A stretch of 16,306 nt of DNA. It comes from SH-MAG3 sp036374995. GTDB taxonomy: Bacteria; Gemmatimonadota; Gemmatimonadetes; Longimicrobiales; RSA9. Below are positions 1-5,968 of this stretch, piece after piece. Within the stretch, counting starts at the first letter, position 1; each line of letters starts with the position of its first letter. Made by a program: the position numbers and the translations under genes. The stretch lies in the NCBI GenBank assembly GCA_036374995.1, contig DASUSS010000091.1:1-16306 (forward strand). The letters are read 5' to 3'. The notes beneath the pieces are model-generated. The model worked only from the letters and a program-made list of their open reading frames with translations, was not told the origin of the DNA and made no database searches.

Positions 1-576
1 GGGTCGTGGTGGCTCGACCTGCTCATGGTGCCGCTCCTGGCCTGGGCCATCTTCATGGACGCGCTCGACGGCTGGGCCGCGCGGAAATGGAACGAGGTGA
101 CGGAGGCGGGGGCCCTGTTCGACATCGCCGGTGACCGGATCGTCGAGCTCGCGCTCTGGACGTTCTTCGCGATCCGCCGCGATCCGGGCGGTCAGCCGCT
201 CGTGCCGCTGTGGGTTCCGCTCGTGATGATCACGCGCACGGTCGTCACCGACCTGATCCGGAGCGTAGCGTTCGCGAGCGGACGCACGCCGTTCGGCGCG
301 AACAGCATGCAGGACTCGGTGTGGGCGCGCGAGCTCACGGCGTCGCGCTGGAGCCGCGCGCTCTACGGCGCACTCAAGGCCGTCTGCTTCTGTGCACTCG
401 GGATCCTGCTGGCGCTGCAGGCCGCCGATCCCGGTGCCGCGGTGCTCCTCTGGCTGCGACCGTCCGTGCAGGGGCTCGTGCTGGCGACCGTGGCGTTCTC
501 GATCGTGCGCGCGGTGCCGGTCGTGTGGGACGGGCGGCGGTTCCTCGCGGCGCCGTCGGGAGGCGAGCCGGGATAG
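1..576 (+). CDS. CDP-alcohol phosphatidyltransferase family protein (5' end cut off)
   Basis: The reading frame is open from base 1, so the gene starts before the window; the first visible ATG (25) is internal. The family transfers a phospho-alcohol head group from a CDP-activated donor in the membrane (phospholipid or phospho-inositol synthesis). The full CDP-OH-P-transf signature is visible at about 57-132: DALDG, then WAAR, eight residues, G, three residues, D, three residues, D. This is the D-xx-DG-xx-AR-x8-G-x3-D-x3-D metal and CDP-binding motif with no residue missing. Downstream come at least three hydrophobic segments, expected for this multi-pass family. The C-terminus ends with a short polar tail before TAG. 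The family is certain; the head group (glycerol phosphate, inositol, serine) cannot be read from this part. It is the only + strand gene before 5012. Confidence 0.9.
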   Translation, partial: GSWWLDLLMVPLLAWAIFMDALDGWAARKWNEVTEAGALFDIAGDRIVELALWTFFAIRRDPGGQPLVPLWVPLVMITRTVVTDLIRSVAFASGRTPFGANSMQDSVWARELTASRWSRALYGALKAVCFCALGILLALQAADPGAAVLLWLRPSVQGLVLATVAFSIVRAVPVVWDGRRFLAAPSGGEPG

Positions 577-674
577 CGTGGGACGACCCGTCAGCACTCC
601 CGGACCGCCGTGCCCGTGCGTCGTGTCTCCAGACTCATGAACACCGCATGCGTGACCGGCACGAGCTCCACCAC
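577..674. other. Convergent intergenic gap, no feature recognised
   Basis: This 98-base stretch lies between the stop of the phosphatidyltransferase (+) and the stop of the acetyltransferase (-). I see no strong hairpin followed by a T tract on either strand and no plausible small gene. Confidence 0.5.
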
Positions 675-1274
675 TCACGCGCGAATCCCCGCAGCAAGCC
701 TCGCCTCGAGCCGCGTGCGCGCCTCCGGCCACTCCGCCGCCACGATGCTGTAATAGACCGTGTCGCGTACACGGCCACTCTCCGTCACCATGTGACTGCG
801 CAGCGTACCCTCCTCCACCGCGCCAATGCGGCGGATCGCGGTGCGGGAGCGCTCGTTCAGACGGTCCGTCTTCAGCTCGACACGCATGCAGTCCATGGTC
901 TCGAACGCACAGCGCAGCATCAGATACTTCGCTTCCGTGTTCGCCGCCGTGCGCTGCCACGCTGGCGCCAGCCACGTCCAGCCGATCTCGACGCGGCGAT
1001 GGTGACGCTCGATCGAGCCGAACCGCGTGCTGCCGATGACCCTGCCACTCACACGATCCACCGTCGCGTACGGCAGCGAGCGCCCGAGCCGCTGCTCCTC
1101 CAGCGCGGTCTCGACGTACGCCGTCATGTCGGCCGCGGTCCGCACCTGACCGACGGTCCACTGCCACAGGTCGGGAGCGAGTCCGACCTCGATGAGTGCC
1201 GGGATGTGCGCGCGTGTCAGCGGCTCCAGTCGGATGTCCCGTCCCGTCAGGAGCGGGGGAGCGTCGGGGATCAT
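675..1274 (-). CDS. GNAT family N-acetyltransferase (RimJ/RimL-like)
   Basis: 199 aa. Predicted to transfer an acetyl group from acetyl-CoA to an amine, perhaps a protein N-terminus or a small molecule. It has the layout of the RimJ/RimL (Acetyltransf_3) branch: an N-terminal strand with 'GRDIRLEPLTRAHI' (about 11-24), a central 'EIGWTWLAPAWQRTAANTEA' (about 96-115) where motif A binds the CoA pyrophosphate, and a late 'VELKTDRLNERSRTAIRRIG' (about 132-151) typical of motif B. The following 'GTLRSHM' is also common in this branch. The start ATG lies 6 bases after the DUF1801 stop, so the gene is the last of a four-gene operon. Its ribosome binding site is weak, which fits coupling. The substrate is unknown. 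Confidence 0.88.
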   Translation of the reverse strand: MIPDAPPLLTGRDIRLEPLTRAHIPALIEVGLAPDLWQWTVGQVRTAADMTAYVETALEEQRLGRSLPYATVDRVSGRVIGSTRFGSIERHHRRVEIGWTWLAPAWQRTAANTEAKYLMLRCAFETMDCMRVELKTDRLNERSRTAIRRIGAVEEGTLRSHMVTESGRVRDTVYYSIVAAEWPEARTRLEARLAAGIRA

Positions 1275-1280
1275 GTCCGC

Positions 1281-1703
1281 TCAGGCCGTGGCCCAGGTCT
1301 CCCGGACGTGCTTCGCCGAGGCGGCGACCAGCTCGCGCAGCACGGCCTCGTCCACATCCGCGAGTCGCTTCACGTACAGGCACGACTTGCCCGTGCTGTA
1401 CTTCCCGAGGCGCTGCAGCAGGTCGTCGTACCGATCGAACCCGGCCATGATGTACAGCGTGAGGTTGTTCTTCCGCGGCGAGAAGCCGGTGACGAACCAC
1501 TCGCCCTCGCGCCCGCTCTCGTAACGGTAGCGGTAGCGCCCGAAACCGACGATGCTCGCGCCCCACATCTTCGGATCCTCGCCCATGACGTCCTTCATCA
1601 GCGCGAGCACGCGCATGCAGTCATCGTGGCGGACCGGATCGGTGACCGTGGAGAGATAGGCTTCGACACTCGACTCGTTCGCCTGCGTCTTCAGCTCGGC
1701 CAA
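1281..1703 (-). CDS. DUF1801 (YdhG-like) domain protein, TTG start
   Basis: 140 aa with the chosen start. An open frame extends upstream to 1823, but that part runs into the lipoprotein gene. A TTG at 1703 sits 5 bases after a perfect AGGAGG and gives the N-terminus MAELKTQANESSVEAYL, which looks like the usual start of this family. Family hallmarks are MWGASIVGFGRYRYRYESG (about 46-64), the GFSPRKNNLTLYI stretch (73-85), and GKSCLYVKRLADVDEAVL near the end (105-122). The biochemical role of DUF1801 proteins is not established; the fold resembles iron-chaperone/frataxin-like proteins. It lies between a lipoprotein gene (41-base gap) and a GNAT gene (6-base gap). Family assignment is firm; function is unknown. 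Confidence 0.9.
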   Translation of the reverse strand: MAELKTQANESSVEAYLSTVTDPVRHDDCMRVLALMKDVMGEDPKMWGASIVGFGRYRYRYESGREGEWFVTGFSPRKNNLTLYIMAGFDRYDDLLQRLGKYSTGKSCLYVKRLADVDEAVLRELVAASAKHVRETWATA

Positions 1704-1708
1704 CAGTG

Positions 1709-1714
1709 CCTCCT
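1709..1714 (-). promoter_or_regulatory. Ribosome binding site that fixes the TTG start of the DUF1801 gene
   Basis: The minus strand reads AGGAGG here, 5 bases before TTG at 1703. It is the best Shine-Dalgarno match near this gene and no ATG or GTG in the same frame competes with it. It decides the start in favour of a 140-residue protein of normal family length. Confidence 0.75.
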
Positions 1715-1744
1715 CGTGTGGGAAGATCGGATCGGCGATGGTCT

Positions 1745-2233
1745 TCAGGGAATCACGCGGGCGCGGACACGGCCGGTGGTCCTGTTGCCATCGGCATCGG
1801 CGAAGTCGACGTCGACCGGCCACTCCTGAGCCGCGGCGATCGCGTTGAAGAGTGCGGGATTGGCCGCCGCATCGACCACCGTGCCGAACGACTCCTCGAC
1901 ACCGGATCCCGCGAGATCGTCCTGCAGAATGAGCGGCGACTCGCGGCAGGACGGCGGGTCCGGGAACACGCCGAGCCGCTGGATCACATTGCTCAGGTTG
2001 GCGCTGCCCTGCGGATCGGTCGCCGTTGCCAGTGCGACGATGATGCCCGTCTGAACCTCGAGCCCGACATCCGTGACGACGGGTGCGTCCGCACTACCGC
2101 TCAGTGGCAGCGCCACCGCCTCGCACCGGTCGACAATGATGACGGGATCCTCGCCGCATGCACCGGCGGGCGCCGCGAGCAGAGCCGGTACCAGCGCGCG
2201 TCGCACGACGCGCCGGACTATCCGCTCTCCCAT
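1745..2233 (-). CDS. Putative secreted lipoprotein of unknown function
   Basis: 162 aa. I do not recognise a family. The N-terminus has a signal-peptide pattern: an arginine-rich start (MGERIVRRVVRRA), a hydrophobic core (LVPALLAAPAGA), then Cys26, a plausible lipidation site (A-G-A-C). The mature part begins GEDPVIIVDRCEAV. It has two further cysteines (about 36 and 92) and no transmembrane segment, so an exported protein is likely. The C-terminal half is acidic (DVDFADADGNRTTGRVRARV), resembling a beta-strand-rich domain that mentions no catalytic motif. The ATG at 2233 lies inside the end of the PH-domain gene (16-base overlap), with GAAGGAG just upstream, so translation is probably coupled. 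The longer open frame upstream to 2815 is antisense-type noise and was not used. Confidence 0.65.
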   Translation of the reverse strand: MGERIVRRVVRRALVPALLAAPAGACGEDPVIIVDRCEAVALPLSGSADAPVVTDVGLEVQTGIIVALATATDPQGSANLSNVIQRLGVFPDPPSCRESPLILQDDLAGSGVEESFGTVVDAAANPALFNAIAAAQEWPVDVDFADADGNRTTGRVRARVIP

Positions 2234-2877
2234 GTCTCCTTCGTGCCGGCCGACGGCTGACGCTGTCGCAGCAGGTCCTCGAGGAACTCGACCTGCTGGC
2301 GCAGCTGCTCGACTTCCTCTTCGAGCGATTGAAGGCGCCGCTCGACTGCGGAATGGTCCGGCCGCGGTGGCGGCTCGCGCACGTCCGGACTGAGCGCCGC
2401 GGCGGGCAGCGCCAGGACGTGATCCATCACGCGCCGGACCATGCGGGTAGGTCCGAACCCGAAGAACGCCTCGTTCGACGGTGTGCCGAGACTCGACAGT
2501 GCGTTCATGAGCTTGTACGCATCTGCCCGCGGCACGAGCAGGCGCCACGCCTGTCCGCCGGCAACGATGCGCACACGGCCGCGGAGCGGCCCGACGCGCA
2601 GCGTGACGCGGGTGATCTGGTCGGCGGCGACCTCGAGCTGGCGCCAGCCGTTCCCGCTCGCCGAGCGGATCAGCAGCACGCGCCGGTCCGTCACCACGAT
2701 CAGCCACGACGGACGAAGCCACCGGAGTCGCGCGATCTTTCCGCGCGAGATCGCGAGGATGTTCTCGTCGGCGTGCATGACTGCCGGCAGGTCGCGAAGC
2801 TCGCGCTGCTCCCACCAGCCCGGCGCCTCGCGCAGCGTCTGCAGCTGCTGATCCAGGACGCCGCGATCTATCGGCAT
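2218..2877 (-). CDS. PH-like domain protein with C-terminal coiled coil
   Basis: 219 aa from ATG 2877, preceded by GGTGAG. A TTG 30 bases upstream is possible but has no better ribosome site. Residues about 31-130 look like a bacterial PH domain (YokE/bPH type): 'HADENILAISRGKIAR', then the strand 'SWLIVVTDRRVLLIRSA' and 'LEVAADQITRVTLRVG', the usual pattern of a lead strand, a 'VVTDRRVLL' strand and an amphipathic final helix. After a linker, residues 174-206 (HSAVERRLQSLEEEVEQLRQ and following) form a clear heptad coiled coil, suggesting oligomerisation. No signal peptide or membrane span is seen, so it is probably cytoplasmic. It is first in the operon with the lipoprotein, DUF1801 and GNAT genes. 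Its partner or ligand is unknown. Confidence 0.7.
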   Translation of the reverse strand: MPIDRGVLDQQLQTLREAPGWWEQRELRDLPAVMHADENILAISRGKIARLRWLRPSWLIVVTDRRVLLIRSASGNGWRQLEVAADQITRVTLRVGPLRGRVRIVAGGQAWRLLVPRADAYKLMNALSSLGTPSNEAFFGFGPTRMVRRVMDHVLALPAAALSPDVREPPPRPDHSAVERRLQSLEEEVEQLRQQVEFLEDLLRQRQPSAGTKETWESG

Positions 2878-2975
2878 GGTCTCACCGCGGTCCGGACGGA
2901 CGTGCAATCGATGACCACGGTCGCTGACGGGAAGAAGGAATCCATGCTGGCCGGCCTCGGAAGATGTGAGGCAGC

Positions 2976-2991
2976 GGGCGGGCTGCCGCCC
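2976..2991. terminator. GC hairpin after the ECF42 gene, possible terminator
   Basis: A perfect 6-base stem (GGGCGG/CCGCCC) with a 4-base loop lies 9 bases beyond the sigma factor stop on the minus strand. There is no T tract, so intrinsic termination would be weak. It may serve as an mRNA 3' end or a partial terminator before the PH-domain operon. Confidence 0.3.
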
Positions 2992-3000
2992 AGACCGAAG

Positions 3001-4296
3001 CTAAGCCACGTCGCCGCGGGCCACCACCCCCGCACTACGGAGACGGGCGGCCTTCGCGGTGAGGTAGTGCCGCTCCGGAATGCTCGTCGTCCGTTCCGCT
3101 GCGGCCGTGAAGTGCGCGATCGCGCGCCCGGCGTCGCCCTGCATCTGGTGGAGGTGGCCGCGCACGGCGTCCAGCCGGTAGTGCCCGGCGATGCGGGCGT
3201 CCGCGTCCAGCTCTGCCAGCAGCTCCAGCCCCGCCGCCGGACCCCGGACCATCGCCACCGCGATCGCCCGGTTCAGCGAGACCATCGGGTTGTCGGACAT
3301 GCGCTCCAGCAGATCGTACAGCGCCAGGATCTGCGGCCAGTCGGTATCCTCCACGCGCGGCGCCTCATCGTGCAGCGCGGCGATCGCGGCCTGGAGCTGG
3401 TACGGTCCGACCGATCCGCGCGAAAGAGCCTGCCCGACCAGCGCCGTTCCCTCCTCGATCAGGCGACCGTCCCAGAGCGTGCGATCCTGCTCATCGAGCG
3501 GGATCAGCTCCCCGCTCGGACCCGTCCGCGCGCCGCGCCGTGCATCCGTCAGCAGCATCTGCGCGAGCAGTCCCGCCACTTCCGGGTCATGCGGCAGCAG
3601 CCCGTACAGGCTGCGTGCCAGCCGGATCGCTTCGGCCGACAGGTCCACCCGATGAAGATGCGGCCCCGCGCTGCTCGTGTACCCCTCGCTGAAGATCAGA
3701 TACAGGACGTGCAGCACCGCGCGCAGCCGCTCCGCACGCTCCGCGTGCGTCGGCATGCTGAACGGTACGGCCGATGACCGAATGCTTTGCTTGGCGCGGC
3801 TGATCCGCTGACCCATCGTCGCTTCCGGCACCAGAAACGCATGCGCAATCTCCGCCGTCGTCAGACCGCCGACCGCACGGAGCGTGAGCGCGATCGCGCT
3901 CGCCGCCGTCAGCGCAGGATGACAGCACATGAACAGCAGAACGAGCGTGTCGTCATGATCGGCGTGAAAGTCCGCATCGCCTGACGCACCACCCGCCCGC
4001 ACCTCCGCCCGTTCTTCCGCCTGGACCTCACTCGCGACCGCCGACTCCCGCCGCCGCCGCGCCTGCTCGCTCCGCACCTGATCCGTGAGCCGCCTCAGCG
4101 CCACTCGGTACAGCCAGCCGCGCGGATTGGCCGGCACACCGTCCGCCGGCCAGCGCACCGCCGCGGCAATCAGCGCCTCCTGTACCGCATCCTCCGCTGC
4201 GGCAAAATCACCATGGCGGCGCGCCACGGCACCGAGCACCTGCGGCGCCACCTCGCGCAACAGGCGCCCGACCGCCGCATCCGGCACGGACGTCAC
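3001..4296 (-). CDS. RNA polymerase ECF sigma factor, ECF42 group, with C-terminal TPR-like extension
   Basis: 431 aa. It directs RNA polymerase to a small set of promoters. Region 2 spans about 10-85 (DFAAAEDAVQEALIAAAVRW, then NPRGWLYRVALRRLTDQVRS). Region 4 spans about 115-173 (DDTLVLLFMCCHPALTAASA, then AVGGLTTAEIAHAFLVPEAT, then MGQRISRAKQSIR). The remaining 250 residues are the helical DUF6596/TPR-like extension that marks ECF42, ending with HYRLDAVRGHLHQMQGDAGR and ERHYLTAKAARL. No anti-sigma factor gene is adjacent, normal for ECF42, where the extension is thought to control activity. The start is GTG at 4296, overlapping the DGPF stop as GTGA; there is no separate ribosome site, so translation is coupled. 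The long open frame upstream of 4296 is a shadow of the DGPF gene. Probable targets are the promoters at 4741-4767 and 4893-4919. Confidence 0.93.
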   Translation of the reverse strand: MTSVPDAAVGRLLREVAPQVLGAVARRHGDFAAAEDAVQEALIAAAVRWPADGVPANPRGWLYRVALRRLTDQVRSEQARRRRESAVASEVQAEERAEVRAGGASGDADFHADHDDTLVLLFMCCHPALTAASAIALTLRAVGGLTTAEIAHAFLVPEATMGQRISRAKQSIRSSAVPFSMPTHAERAERLRAVLHVLYLIFSEGYTSSAGPHLHRVDLSAEAIRLARSLYGLLPHDPEVAGLLAQMLLTDARRGARTGPSGELIPLDEQDRTLWDGRLIEEGTALVGQALSRGSVGPYQLQAAIAALHDEAPRVEDTDWPQILALYDLLERMSDNPMVSLNRAIAVAMVRGPAAGLELLAELDADARIAGHYRLDAVRGHLHQMQGDAGRAIAHFTAAAERTTSIPERHYLTAKAARLRSAGVVARGDVA

Positions 4297-4688
4297 ACGT
4301 CGACCGAGGGCGCGCTCATGACCTGCCGCACCTCGATCGGCATGTTCAGCGGTGCACCGCCCGGACCCGGCGCCGCCGACGCCTGCGCCGCGATCTCGTA
4401 CGCACGCTCCGCCGACTCGACATCCACGATCCAGTAACCCGCAAGGAACTCCTTCGCCTCCGCGAACGGACCATCCGTCACCACCGGCGCACCCGCCTTC
4501 CCGGCCCGGACCACCCGCGCCTCCGCAGGCTCCGCCAACCCTTCCCCTCCCACCAGCTCCCCCGACTCCGTCAGCTGCCGGTTGAAGTCGTGCATGAACG
4601 CCATGTGCGCCCTGAAATCCTCCGCCGACCACTCGTTGACCTGATACTCGCCCGCACCCCGCGGCGCATGCATCATGATGTACCGCAT
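4293..4688 (-). CDS. DGPF-domain (YCII-related) protein, partner of ECF42
   Basis: 131 aa, a small cytoplasmic alpha/beta protein of the YCII/DGPF family. The name motif is present at 72-75 within VVTDGPFAEAKEFLAGYWIV. The N-terminus MRYIMMHA and the C-terminal IEVRQVM strand match the ferredoxin-like fold. The ATG at 4688 follows a strong AGGAGGG with an 8-base gap; an upstream in-frame start at 4784 would lack this. DGPF genes are the standard neighbours of ECF42 genes, and the pair here overlaps by 4 bases. The molecular role of DGPF proteins is not settled; an enzymatic or sensory role has been suggested. The leader of about 45 bases would begin at the ECF42-type promoter at 4741-4767, so the pair is probably self-activating. 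Confidence 0.93.
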   Translation of the reverse strand: MRYIMMHAPRGAGEYQVNEWSAEDFRAHMAFMHDFNRQLTESGELVGGEGLAEPAEARVVRAGKAGAPVVTDGPFAEAKEFLAGYWIVDVESAERAYEIAAQASAAPGPGGAPLNMPIEVRQVMSAPSVDV

Positions 4689-4740
4689 CGTGTGACCCTC
4701 CTGTCCGGTTCGGCGCCGTCGTTGACGCCTGCACGTATCA

Positions 4741-4767
4741 GTCGGGGCCGCCCCCCGCACCTCGACA
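4741..4767 (-). promoter_or_regulatory. ECF42-type promoter for the DGPF-ECF42 operon
   Basis: On the minus strand TGTCGA (4767-4762) is followed after exactly 17 bases by CGAC (4744-4741). The published prediction for ECF42 promoters, as I recall it, is TGTCGA at -35 and CGA/TC at -10. Transcription would start near 4733, about 45 bases before the DGPF ATG. The -35 element is the outermost part of the inverted repeat's left arm. The match is direct; that the sigma factor here uses it is inferred. Confidence 0.75.
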
Positions 4768-4898
4768 TGCGGACCTGGAACCACTTATCCGTTATGGCCC
4801 CGGCACGCATGGGAACGCCCCGAATCCGGCACGGCGCCGGGACATTCACCGGACGATTCCGGCCATAACGGATAAGTGGTTCCAGGTCCGCATGTCGA
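4762..4898. repeat. Perfect 38-base inverted repeat around a 61-base spacer
   Basis: The arms are 4762-4799 and 4861-4898 and match at all 38 positions; pairing stops at both the inner and outer neighbours (4800/4860 and 4761/4899). The outer six bases of each arm are the -35 TGTCGA of the two divergent promoters, so the arms are exact mirror copies of -35 plus 32 bases upstream. The arms have lower GC than the flanks (about 55%). The spacer contains a small CCGGC/GCCGG stem (4826-4840). It could be a duplicated operator, an inverted promoter duplication, or a short mobile-repeat relic; no transposase or flanking direct repeat is visible. Confidence 0.95.
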
Positions 4899-4919
4899 TT
4901 CCGCCCGGACGCGTTCGAC
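4893..4919 (+). promoter_or_regulatory. ECF42-type promoter for the ABC exporter
   Basis: TGTCGA (4893-4898) is followed after exactly 17 bases by CGAC (4916-4919), the same elements and spacing as the opposite promoter. Transcription would start near 4927, giving an 85-base leader before the exporter ATG at 5012. This ties the exporter to the ECF42 regulon by sequence. Confidence 0.75.
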
Positions 4920-4920
4920 A
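4894..4920 (-). promoter_or_regulatory. Overlapping reverse ECF42-type promoter candidate
   Basis: The exporter promoter ends TTCGACA, so the minus strand also reads TGTCGA (4920-4915), 17 bases, CGAC (4897-4894). A transcript from here would start near 4887 inside the right arm, pass through the whole repeat, and reach the DGPF gene. It could be a second, weaker start for that operon or simply a by-product of palindromic promoter elements. Confidence 0.4.
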
Positions 4921-5011
4921 TAACCACGGGCGCAGGCGCACCTCGCTGTTATCGACGGGCCGGTTGGCACGTCGTAGTGGGATACTGGTTCACTGACGGG
5001 AAGCGGTACAC

Positions 5012-5968
5012 ATGACGGCTGCAATCCGGACAACCGGCCTCGTGAAGTCCTTCGGCGATACACCCGCCGTGGCCGGAATCGACCTCGCCGTCGAGCGCGG
5101 CGCCGTGTACGGACTGCTCGGTCCGAACGGCGCCGGCAAGACGACGACGATCCGCGTGCTCGCGACGCTACTCCGGCCCGATGCGGGTGAGGCGCACGTG
5201 CTGGGGCACGATGTCGTGCGGGACGCCGCGGCGGTGCGCGGCAAGGTGAGTCTCACCGGTCAGTTCGCATCGATCGATGACGATCTCACGGGACACGAGA
5301 ACCTCGTGCTCATCGGCCGGCTGCTCGGTTTCGGATGGCGCGATGCGCGCAGGCGCGCCGACGATCTGCTCGCCGCGTTCGACCTCGCGGACGCTGGCGG
5401 TCGCCAGGTGCGCACGTATTCCGGCGGCATGCGGCGAAAGCTGGACATCGCGGCGAGCCTGGTCATCACGCCGGAGGTGCTCTTCCTCGATGAGCCGACG
5501 ACGGGACTGGACCCGCGCAGCAGGAACCAGGTGTGGGATATCGTGCGCGCCATTGCGGCGGAGGGCACGACCGTGCTCCTGACGACGCAGTATCTGGAAG
5601 AGGCCGACCGGCTCGCGCACCGGCTGGCGGTCATCGATCATGGCCGGCTGATCGCGGAGGGCACGAGCCGCGAGCTCAAGACGTCCGTCGGCGGCAGCAC
5701 GCTGCACGTACGTCTGGTCTCCGCGGAGCGGCTCGGACAGGCGGAGGCGCTGCTGCGCCGGGTGCTCGGACCGGGTGTGCGGAACGGCATCGATCCACAC
5801 ACGCTGTCGGTGCATGCCGTCGATGATGCGGGCGTCGCGGACGCGCTCGCCGCACTCGCGCAGGCGGGTGTCGGTGTCGCCGAGTTCTCGCTCGGTCAGC
5901 CGACTCTCGATGAGGTCTTCTTCGCACTCACCGGCCATGCAGCCGAAGAAAGGACGGTGTCGTCATGA
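5012..5968 (+). CDS. DrrA-type ABC transporter ATP-binding protein
   Basis: 318 aa, the ATPase subunit of an ABC-2 exporter of the daunorubicin-resistance type, acting on the inner face of the membrane with the permease encoded next. Visible motifs: Walker A GPNGAGKT (37-44), Q-loop Q84 in SLTGQFASID, signature YSGGM (136-140), Walker B VLFLDE (156-161) and D-loop GLD (165-167). The usual H-loop histidine is a glutamine (LLTTQYLEEAD, Q193), a replacement typical of DrrA proteins. The C-terminal 90 residues after EGT form the small DrrA accessory domain, ending with QPTLDEVFFALTG. The gene overlaps the permease by ATGA. The ECF42-type promoter at 4893-4919 lies just upstream. The substrate is unknown; the family exports drugs, antibiotics or lipids. 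Confidence 0.95.
   Translation: MTAAIRTTGLVKSFGDTPAVAGIDLAVERGAVYGLLGPNGAGKTTTIRVLATLLRPDAGEAHVLGHDVVRDAAAVRGKVSLTGQFASIDDDLTGHENLVLIGRLLGFGWRDARRRADDLLAAFDLADAGGRQVRTYSGGMRRKLDIAASLVITPEVLFLDEPTTGLDPRSRNQVWDIVRAIAAEGTTVLLTTQYLEEADRLAHRLAVIDHGRLIAEGTSRELKTSVGGSTLHVRLVSAERLGQAEALLRRVLGPGVRNGIDPHTLSVHAVDDAGVADALAALAQAGVGVAEFSLGQPTLDEVFFALTGHAAEERTVSS

Larger units (their letters stand above)
4689..5011. other. Divergent control region between the ECF42 operon and the ABC exporter
   Basis: This 323-base gap has no gene. It holds three ECF42-type promoter candidates and a perfect 38-base inverted repeat, described separately. The bases from about 4921 to 5011 form the leader of the exporter mRNA, with no recognised riboswitch. 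The only ribosome-site candidate near the exporter ATG is a GGGAAG about 9 bases upstream. Confidence 0.8.

Noticed and set aside
210..1829. 539-residue plus-strand open frame
   Set aside because: It is antisense to the GNAT and DUF1801 genes, is rich in Arg, Ala and Pro with no domain pattern, and has the composition of GC-rich shadow frames.
2158..3777. 539-residue plus-strand open frame
   Set aside because: It is antisense to the PH-domain and ECF42 genes, has no recognisable motif, and reads as low-complexity Arg/His-rich sequence.
4762..4898. Inverted repeat as an insertion sequence or MITE
   Set aside because: No transposase, no flanking target duplication and no second copy are visible in the window; the exact link to the -35 boxes favours a promoter role, though a mobile origin is not excluded.
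4762..4898. Inverted repeat as a rho-independent terminator
   Set aside because: The 61-base spacer is too long for a terminator loop, no T tract follows, and it sits between divergent promoters.
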